This document shows, piece after piece, positions 58,622-64,000 of a stretch of DNA of 64,000 nt. The stretch is from an uncultured Oscillibacter sp. GTDB taxonomy: Bacteria > Bacillota > Clostridia > Oscillospirales > Oscillospiraceae. The DNA lies in the NCBI GenBank assembly GCA_910588005.1, contig CAJUQM010000005.1, forward strand, positions 1 to 64,000. Reading direction: 5' to 3'. Every line of letters begins with the position of its first letter. Position 1 is the stretch's first letter. A program made the translations under genes and the position numbers. The notes under the pieces are model-generated. The model had not been told where the DNA came from, did not search any database, and saw nothing but the letters and a program-made list of their open reading frames with translations.

Positions 58622-58650
58622 ATTATATACAGAGTTTGGCAAAAAGTCAA
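58622..58650 (-). promoter_or_regulatory. Promoter of rplJ-rplL
   Basis: On the minus strand TTGACT (58645-58650), 17 bp, TATAAT (58622-58627). Confidence 0.88.
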
Positions 58651-58835
58651 GCCCCAATTTTCTCAAAAAGCGCCGGTTCTGCTTTTTCTTTTCAGAATCG
58701 CCGGATCATAACCTGAAACACGGCCGGCAATCTTCCGATGGCCTCACAATCTTCCGATGGCCTCACCGGTCAGACAAACACATACCAGCAGCAACGCCAA
58801 ACGGGAGGACATCCGTCCTCCCGTTTCAAAGGTTC

Positions 58836-59528
58836 TCAGACCAGCTTGGCCGTAGACATCTTCACGCCGGGACCCATGGTAGAGGCGGCGACGCAGCTGC
58901 GGATGTATTGACCCTTGGCAGCGGCGGGCTTGGCCTTCACAATAGCGCCCATGAGTGCGTTATAGTTCTCCAACAACTTATCCGGTCCAAAAGAGACCTT
59001 GCCGATGGGGCAGTGAATGATGTTGGTCTTGTCCAGACGGTACTCGATCTTACCGGCCTTAACCTCCTGCACGGCCTTGGCCACATCGGGGGTCACGGTA
59101 CCGGCCTTGGGAGAGGGCATCAGGCCCTTGGGACCCAGGACCTTACCGAGACGGCCCACCACGCCCATCATGTCGGGGCTGGCAACCACCACGTCAAAGT
59201 CAAACCAGTTCTCCTTCTGGATCTTCTCTACCAGATCCATCTCGCCGACGTAGTCGGCGCCGGCCTCGCGGGCGGCGTCGGCCTTATCGCCTTTGGCGAA
59301 CACCAACACCCGAACCGTCTTACCGGTGCCGTGGGGCAGAACGATGGCGCCGCGGACCTGCTGGTCGGCATGGCGGGAGTCAACGCCCAGCTTCACATGC
59401 AGTTCGACAGTCTCGTCAAACTTGGCGCTGGCGGTCTTGCAAACGAGAGCCAAGCCTTCCGCAGCCTCATACTGCGTGTTCTTTTCGATCTGCTTGGCGC
59501 TTTCCTTATATTTCTTGCCTCTAAACAA
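58836..59528 (-). CDS. rplA: 50S ribosomal protein L1
   Basis: A 230-residue protein of the L1 stalk, which binds 23S rRNA and helps release deacylated tRNA. The typical blocks are DETVELHVKLGVDSRHADQQVRGAIVLPHGTGKT, FDVVVASPDMMGVVGRLGKVLGPKGLMPSPKAGTV and VSFGPDKLLENYNAL. The start is TTG at 59528 (MFRGKKYKES), with AGGAGG 8 bases upstream; this gives the standard length. It follows rplK by 94 bp. Confidence 0.96.
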   Translation of the reverse strand: MFRGKKYKESAKQIEKNTQYEAAEGLALVCKTASAKFDETVELHVKLGVDSRHADQQVRGAIVLPHGTGKTVRVLVFAKGDKADAAREAGADYVGEMDLVEKIQKENWFDFDVVVASPDMMGVVGRLGKVLGPKGLMPSPKAGTVTPDVAKAVQEVKAGKIEYRLDKTNIIHCPIGKVSFGPDKLLENYNALMGAIVKAKPAAAKGQYIRSCVAASTMGPGVKMSTAKLV

Positions 59529-59622
59529 TGTTACTTCCTCCTCATAGTGGTTCTTCGGAAACAGTTCCTCCCACTGTATCAAGCGGCCAGATCACTGCCG
59601 CTTTGCAGGTTTTCGTATTGAC

Positions 59623-60048
59623 TCAGTCGCCGATGACAACGCCCATGGAACGGCAGGTTCCGGCGATCATGCTCATGGCGGATTCCAGGCTGGCGGCGTT
59701 CAGGTCCTTCATCTTGATCTCGGCGATCTTCTGAATGGAGGCCTTGGAAATCGTCGCAACCTTGGTCTTATTGGGAACACCGGAGCCGGACTCGATGTTG
59801 CACTCCTTCTTAATCAGGACCGCCGCAGGGGGGGTCTTGGTGATAAAGGAGAAGGAGCGGTCGGCGTACACGGTGATCACCACGGGAATAATCATGCCCG
59901 CGTCGTTCTTAGTGCGCTCGTTGAATTCCTTGGTAAAGGCGGCGATATTGACGCCGTGCTGGCCCAGGGCGGGACCCACGGGAGGCGCGGGAGTCGCCTT
60001 GCCTGCGGGAATCTGCAGCTTAATATAACCTGTTACTTTCTGTGCCAC
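59623..60048 (-). CDS. rplK: 50S ribosomal protein L11
   Basis: A 141-residue protein of the GTPase-associated centre. The sequence GYIKLQIPAGKATPAPPVGPALGQHGVNIAAF is unmistakable, and the C-terminal rRNA-binding domain with GTCRSMGVVI is complete. The start codon is GTG, with AGGAGGTG 7 bases upstream. It is preceded by 126 bp after nusG that contain a GC-rich hairpin near 60130-60170, possibly an L1- or L11-binding leader. Confidence 0.97.
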   Translation of the reverse strand: MAQKVTGYIKLQIPAGKATPAPPVGPALGQHGVNIAAFTKEFNERTKNDAGMIIPVVITVYADRSFSFITKTPPAAVLIKKECNIESGSGVPNKTKVATISKASIQKIAEIKMKDLNAASLESAMSMIAGTCRSMGVVIGD

Positions 60049-60174
60049 GGAGTAGCACCTCCTAAATTATAGATGTGGTGGCGGGCGGTTAACCCGTCTT
60101 TGGCGGGGCCGGGAAAGACCCCTCCCACTTGCGCCGGAACGCTCCGGCAAAATAGCGCTAAACGCGCCGGACCA

Positions 60175-60699
60175 TTAGGCCTGAACCTCTACCTGGTCCA
60201 GCTCCAATTCCACAGGCGTCTCCCTGCCGAACATAGAAACCACTACGCTGACCCGGTTCTTCTCCGGCTCGATCTCCTCGACGACACCGGTGAAGCTGGC
60301 CAGCGGACCGTCCATAATCCGCACATGGTCGCCCACATTGTACCTGACCACAATCTCGTGTTTTTCCATGCCCATGGCCAGCACCTCTTCCTCACTGAGA
60401 GGGATGGCCTTGTTGGCGGAACCCACAAAGCCGGTGACGCCGCGGACATTCCGCACCAGGTGCCAGGTCTCGTCCGTCATGATCATCTTAATCAGCACGT
60501 AGCCGGGAAAGACCTTCCGCTCCACCTCTTTGGTGGCGCCGGAGTCGGTGACCTCGGTCACAGTCTCCATAGGGATCTCCATCCGGAGGATCTGATCCTC
60601 CATACCGCGGCCGGTGACAAATTTCTCGATGCTGGTCTTGACGGCGTTTTCATAGCCGGAATAGGTATGGATCACATACCACTTCGCGCTGTCTGACAT
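60175..60699 (-). CDS. nusG: Transcription termination/antitermination protein NusG
   Basis: A 174-residue NusG. The NGN domain (about 5-110) includes WYVIHTYSGYENAVKTSIEKF and RKVFPGYVLIKMIMTDETWHLVRNVRGVTGFVG; the KOW domain (about 122-172) includes YNVGDHVRIMDGPLASFTGVVEEI. It binds RNA polymerase and couples it to Rho or the ribosome. AAGGAGAG precedes the ATG. It starts 10 bp after secE, the conserved order. Confidence 0.97.
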   Translation of the reverse strand: MSDSAKWYVIHTYSGYENAVKTSIEKFVTGRGMEDQILRMEIPMETVTEVTDSGATKEVERKVFPGYVLIKMIMTDETWHLVRNVRGVTGFVGSANKAIPLSEEEVLAMGMEKHEIVVRYNVGDHVRIMDGPLASFTGVVEEIEPEKNRVSVVVSMFGRETPVELELDQVEVQA

Positions 60700-60709
60700 A
60701 CCTCTCTCC

Positions 60710-60925
60710 TTACGCGCCGAACACGTGCAGGATCAGATCCACGGCGGACACCGCCACGAAGTCAAAAATCCAGATACACGCTCCGATCACCAGGGAGCAC
60801 AGCAGCACAGTACCGGTGTTTTTCACCACCGTCTGCCGGTTTGGCCAGACAACTTTTTTTAATTCGCTTTTCATCTCGCGGAACCAAAGGCCGCGGTCCT
60901 TTTTCCTCTTCGCTTCTTCAGCCAT
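60710..60925 (-). CDS. secE: Preprotein translocase subunit SecE
   Basis: A 71-residue single-helix SecE of Gram-positive type. WFREMKSELKKVVWPNRQTVVKNTGTVLL is the conserved amphipathic helix, followed by one transmembrane helix (about 40-65). It clamps SecY in the translocon. It stands between rpmG and nusG in the standard order. Confidence 0.95.
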   Translation of the reverse strand: MAEEAKRKKDRGLWFREMKSELKKVVWPNRQTVVKNTGTVLLCSLVIGACIWIFDFVAVSAVDLILHVFGA

Positions 60926-60953
60926 ACGTTACACGCCCTTTCTTCATTCGTTC

Positions 60954-61103
60954 TTACTTGGTCTCGCTGTGGAGCGTGTGCTTTCTGCAGAAGCGGCAAT
61001 ACTTGTTCAGCTCAAGCTTGTCCGGGGTGTTCTTCTTGTTCTTCATCGTATTGTAGTTTCTCTGCTTGCACTCATTGCATCTCAAAGTGACTTTCACGCG
61101 CAT
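60954..61103 (-). CDS. rpmG: 50S ribosomal protein L33
   Basis: A 49-residue L33. Both zinc-binding pairs are present (CNECKQRNY and CRFCRKH), so this is the zinc-containing C+ paralogue. The ATG at 61103 follows AAGGAGGTG; the frame remains open upstream but that part is not conserved. First gene of the rpmG-secE-nusG-rplK-rplA run, with its promoter at 61252-61280. Confidence 0.96.
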   Translation of the reverse strand: MRVKVTLRCNECKQRNYNTMKNKKNTPDKLELNKYCRFCRKHTLHSETK

Positions 61104-61251
61104 TAACGGCACCTCCTTATTATTGGCATCTCTCCGGCCCCGCCGGGGACACCGACTGCCTCCCTGCTGTCTGGAAGCCGGGCCTCCTGCCGCACGCCGA
61201 AAAGCGAAATGCGCGCACGACAAAAAAGCCCCTTCTCGCAGGTAATTGAGA

Positions 61252-61280
61252 TTTTACCACAAGCCAAGTCCAAGGTCAAC
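61252..61280 (-). promoter_or_regulatory. Promoter of the rpmG-secE-nusG operon
   Basis: On the minus strand TTGACC (61275-61280), 17 bp, TAAAAT (61252-61257). The leader to rpmG is about 145 bases. Confidence 0.78.
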
Positions 61281-61372
61281 TGTTTTCCTCAAAAAAATAC
61301 CAGAATTTTTCAGTCTGCCCACAAAAGAGTGCAATTTAAAAAACGGCAGTCAATTTTACGTCCGGCGGCAGC

Positions 61373-61401
61373 TTGCACCGCCGGTGGGAATATGGTATCA
61401 T
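61373..61401 (+). promoter_or_regulatory. Promoter of the VanX-like lipoprotein gene
   Basis: TTGCAC (61373-61378), 17 bp, TATCAT (61396-61401). Confidence 0.7.
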
Positions 61402-61444
61402 TTGATCGTAAGTCAGTATAACCGGAATGACGGGGGTGTTAATC

Positions 61445-62176
61445 ATGCGGTTTCTCCTACCGCTTTTGCTGGCCCTCTCCCTTTTTTTATCCGGCTGCGG
61501 ACAGACGGTTCCTGCGGAGCCGTCTGAGAGACCTCCGGCGGGAAAGGCGGAAAAATCAGATCTCATCCCCACCCCAGATCCGGAACCCCCGCCGGATTCC
61601 GTCCCCGTGCCGGAGCCGCTTCCGGAACCTGCGCCGGAGGATCTTGTTTTGGTCACAGACTATGTCCCCGGCATCCAGGTGGACCTGAAATACGCCGGGG
61701 AGGACAACTTTACCGGACAGGTTATCTACGATTTTTCGGAGGCATACCTCCGATACAGCACCATTCAAAAATTGGCCGCTGTCCAGGAAATCCTCTCCGC
61801 CGAAGGGTACTCCCTACTGATCTGGGACGCCTTCCGTCCTGTGGAGGCCCAATTCCGCCTGTGGGAGGTCTGCCCGAACCCGGTATATGTGGCAAATCCG
61901 GAGAGAGGATACTCCTCCCACAGCCGGGGAAATACCGTGGACGTAACTTTGGCACTGGAAGACGGCACTCCCGCAGAGATGCCAACAGGATTTGATGACT
62001 TTTCCCCCCTGGCAGACCGGAACTACAGTGATGTTCCGGAAATCCCCGCCGCCAATGCCCGTCTGTTAGAAGATGTGATGGCGGACTGCGGCTTTCAGCC
62101 CTACAGCGGAGAGTGGTGGCACTTCTCGGACACCGACAGCTATCCCGTGGAGGCGGACTTTGTCCCCGGAAAGTGA
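61445..62176 (+). CDS. D-Ala-D-Ala dipeptidase (VanX-like, M15) lipoprotein
   Basis: A 243-residue secreted lipoprotein. Signal peptide MRFLLPLLLALSLFLSGC ends in a lipobox (LSGC). A Pro/Glu-rich linker (about 45-72) leads to a peptidase M15D domain. The zinc ligands and catalytic Glu are visible as SSHSRGNTVDVTL (His, Asp) and GEWWHF (Glu, His), and the substrate loop as WDAFRPVEAQFRLW. It cleaves D,D-dipeptides in wall recycling; there is no van regulatory context, so a resistance role is not implied. The ATG at 61445 has GGGGGTG upstream; an earlier ATG at 61427 lacks a site. Confidence 0.9.
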   Translation: MRFLLPLLLALSLFLSGCGQTVPAEPSERPPAGKAEKSDLIPTPDPEPPPDSVPVPEPLPEPAPEDLVLVTDYVPGIQVDLKYAGEDNFTGQVIYDFSEAYLRYSTIQKLAAVQEILSAEGYSLLIWDAFRPVEAQFRLWEVCPNPVYVANPERGYSSHSRGNTVDVTLALEDGTPAEMPTGFDDFSPLADRNYSDVPEIPAANARLLEDVMADCGFQPYSGEWWHFSDTDSYPVEADFVPGK

Positions 62177-62183
62177 GGAATAT

Positions 62184-62603
62184 ATGCGTATCATGGCCAT
62201 TGACTACGGCGATGCCCACACCGGTATTGCCGTTTCAGATCCCACCGGCCTGCTGGCCGGGTTCACCACCACCGTCGACGCCTACCGCCCGGAGGCCGTG
62301 GCGGAGCGGATCGCCGTTCTCGCGGAGGAGCACGGGGCGGAGGAACTGGTGCTGGGACACCCCGTCAACATGAACGGCACGCTGGGTCCCCGGTCAGAAA
62401 AAGCCCATGCTATGAAAGCTCTGCTGGAGGAACGAACCGGCCTGCCGGTGATCCTCTGGGACGAGCGCCGCACCACCATCGACGCCCACCAGATCTTAAT
62501 GAACAACGGCAAAAACGCCAAAAAACGGAAAAAAACTGTGGACGCCGTGGCGGCGGCGCTGATTTTGGAGGGATATCTCACCTATAAAAAAAGCAACTCT
62601 TAG
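62184..62603 (+). CDS. ruvX: Putative pre-16S rRNA nuclease RuvX/YqgF
   Basis: A 139-residue RNase H-fold nuclease. MAIDYGDAHTGIAVSDPTG provides the first catalytic Asp, LVLGHPVNMNGTLG the second region and WDERRTTIDAHQIL the rest of the site. It trims the 5' end of 16S rRNA; a Holliday-junction role is disputed. The ATG at 62184 follows GAGGAA, 7 bp after the previous stop, so the two are probably cotranscribed. The frame to 62160 overlaps the upstream gene and was dropped. Confidence 0.93.
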   Translation: MRIMAIDYGDAHTGIAVSDPTGLLAGFTTTVDAYRPEAVAERIAVLAEEHGAEELVLGHPVNMNGTLGPRSEKAHAMKALLEERTGLPVILWDERRTTIDAHQILMNNGKNAKKRKKTVDAVAAALILEGYLTYKKSNS

Positions 62604-62605
62604 AC

Positions 62606-62644
62606 AGGAGAGGGACCGCTTTTCAGGCGGTCCCTCTCTTTATT
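62606..62644. terminator. Bidirectional terminator after ruvX
   Basis: GAGAGGGACCGC pairs with GCGGTCCCTCTC, with a T-rich loop and a TTTATT tail, between convergent genes. Confidence 0.85.
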
Positions 62645-62647
62645 GAA

Positions 62648-64000
62648 CTATCTCTGATCCTGAACAATCTCCTCCGGCGGCGCATCCAACTGCCAGGGAT
62701 CATCCAAAAGCCCATGGAGATACCGCAGAGCAGATGCAAAGTAAAATCCGTCCACAATCCGCTCGTCAGTAACGTAGTTGCAGTCGATATACTTCCGCCG
62801 GACCACCGTGCCGTCCCGCAGCGTCTCATATACCCGCCGTTTTTTACCGAAGGAACAGAATACCGGCACGTTTCCAAAATCATACAGATGGTGATAAATG
62901 GGCGGAATGCCCAGAGAAGCCATGGAGGTGATGTACAGCGACCCGTGGAAGGGCGAGAGCCGGGTCAGCGCCCGGAGCAGAAGGCCAAAGTAGTCCAAGA
63001 CCTGGAGCACAGATACGAGAAATTTCAACAGCAGTCCCGGGATCAGGTTGAACGCTCCCGCCAGTTTGTCAAAGCCCGTGTCAAGAGGCGCGTCCTTCAC
63101 CGTCTGGACCTTGGCGTTAAGCCGCTGGTACACTATATCCGCTGTGTCGGCAGAATCGAAGGCAACCTTAATGACCGTGTCTGGAGAGTCCACCGACATG
63201 GCCTTTTTAACGGTCATATTCACTTCAATCTCCCGGCCTCTGGAAAAGACCTTCTGTCCGGCAATAAAGCGGTTCAACCCCGGATACCGGGCGCAAGAAC
63301 GGACGTAAGCCGCCAGCAGCACGTGGAGAATGCCGAAATTCCGCAGCCCTGCCCGCCGTTTCGAGACGATGTACCTCTCGATCTCCGTGATCTCCACGTG
63401 GTCCTCCAGAAAGTTCTGGGAGGTATTGCGGCTCTTCATCAGATAGGGCGACACGGCGAAAATGGGAGACAGCGACCGCAGCCGCCGCCCGTCGTTCCTG
63501 TCACCGAAGCCGGGGACATACTCCCCTTCCTCCGGCGTCCGTTTTTTCATCGCAAGGGATACGCTGAGCAGTGCCGCCATACACAGCAGCACAGAGATCT
63601 CCGGCAGCCAGTCATGGAGGGGCCATCCGATCTTTCGCCTGTCCTCCACAAAAACATGGTACAGCATGGGCAGCCCGAAGAGAAACCACAAGAGCTTTTG
63701 TGTCGGTATGCATCCCGTCACCGTAGCGGTGTACAGCGCTGCCACCAGCGCATACAACAGCAGGCACAGCACCGTATGCACCACGGATGGAAATCCCAGC
63801 GCCTTGGCGGCAAAGAACACGCACCCCAGCCACACAGGGATGGCAGAGCGGAACAGACGGTCGCTTCCGTCCCACAGGAGAATCAGCACAAATGTCATGT
63901 TCGCCGCTAAAGGCAGGAGGATTTGGAGGCACCAAAAGGGGCGGGAGAGAGAGGATTCCCCGCAGACCCACACGATGCGCGCCACTGCCGAGCAAATCAT
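62648..64000 (-). CDS. Membrane-anchored E2-like acyltransferase domain protein (possibly partial)
   Basis: At least 450 residues, running to the window edge; the ATG at 64000 may be the start or internal. The N-terminal half has about five membrane helices (residues 20-160). The C-terminal part (about 185-445) resembles the 2-oxoacid dehydrogenase E2 catalytic domain: RRAGLRNFGILHVLLAAYVR, HGSLYITSMASLGIPPIYHHLYDFG and a final DERIVDGFYFASALRYL. The family catalytic HxxxDG motif is altered to ExxxDG (Glu413), so acyl transfer by the usual mechanism is unlikely. There is no lipoyl domain. The function is unknown. Confidence 0.7.
   Translation of the reverse strand: MICSAVARIVWVCGESSLSRPFWCLQILLPLAANMTFVLILLWDGSDRLFRSAIPVWLGCVFFAAKALGFPSVVHTVLCLLLYALVAALYTATVTGCIPTQKLLWFLFGLPMLYHVFVEDRRKIGWPLHDWLPEISVLLCMAALLSVSLAMKKRTPEEGEYVPGFGDRNDGRRLRSLSPIFAVSPYLMKSRNTSQNFLEDHVEITEIERYIVSKRRAGLRNFGILHVLLAAYVRSCARYPGLNRFIAGQKVFSRGREIEVNMTVKKAMSVDSPDTVIKVAFDSADTADIVYQRLNAKVQTVKDAPLDTGFDKLAGAFNLIPGLLLKFLVSVLQVLDYFGLLLRALTRLSPFHGSLYITSMASLGIPPIYHHLYDFGNVPVFCSFGKKRRVYETLRDGTVVRRKYIDCNYVTDERIVDGFYFASALRYLHGLLDDPWQLDAPPEEIVQDQR

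Noticed and set aside
61445..62176. Vancomycin-resistance VanX
   Set aside because: The peptidase domain is VanX-like, but it is a lipoprotein with no vanH, vanA/B, vanR or vanS nearby; a wall-recycling dipeptidase is the simpler reading.

Overview
The window looks like chromosome of a GC-rich, Gram-positive anaerobe of the Bacillota, class Clostridia, most likely an Oscillospiraceae-type gut bacterium (Flavonifractor, Lawsonibacter or Oscillibacter relatives). This placement is inference. It rests on housekeeping sigma-A promoters (TTGACA-17-TATAAT type), strong AGGAGG ribosome binding sites with frequent TTG and GTG starts, tandem glycine and tetrahydrofolate riboswitches, ATP-type PEP carboxykinase, type II pantothenate kinase, a CD1247-type acidic protein and a seleno-molybdenum hydroxylase module. 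Nearly all of the window is coding. No prophage, CRISPR array or transposase gene was found; the only mobile DNA is three copies of a 161-162 bp miniature inverted-repeat element.

Layout: 0.2-4.3 kb holds a glycine-riboswitch-controlled AGCS symporter, a THF-riboswitch-controlled folT-folC operon and a tiny membrane protein. 4.7-18 kb holds an Fe-S protein, a C_GCAxxG_C_C protein, bactofilin, S21, a YqeG phosphatase, EF-P, CoaW, nicotinate phosphoribosyltransferase, cardiolipin synthase, a TtcA-like ATPase and a 19-repeat Sel1 protein, followed by tRNA-Gln. 18.7-31.5 kb holds a Cys-rich small protein, MATE, a YabE-like G5/3D protein, RsmA, PckA, a membrane-anchored XRE protein, an aldo/keto reductase, a ModE-like regulator and thiamine pyrophosphokinase. 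31.6-38.6 kb is a molybdenum hydroxylase island: a fused seleno-type hydroxylase, a MocA/YgfJ-like maturase and a three-subunit xanthine dehydrogenase.

39.4-46.7 kb is an osmotic-adaptation island: Ktr-type K+ uptake facing away from a BusR-like regulator and a quaternary-amine ABC transporter whose last gene fuses permease and binding protein. 46.8-49 kb is an ECF sigma factor with a matching ECF-type promoter and a membrane partner. 49-57.3 kb holds HtrA, an FAD oxidoreductase, a 2-hydroxyacid dehydrogenase, an AraC regulator, a second MATE and an NSS symporter. 57.4-61.3 kb is the rpmG-secE-nusG-rplKAJL ribosomal block, without rpoBC beside it. The end carries a VanX-like lipoprotein, RuvX and a partial membrane-anchored E2-like acyltransferase.

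The points most worth following up are the inverted-repeat element, whose internal stem shows compensatory changes between copies; two divergent promoters that share one palindromic -35 box; the seleno-molybdenum island; the BusR/Ktr island; and the ECF sigma autoregulatory promoter.
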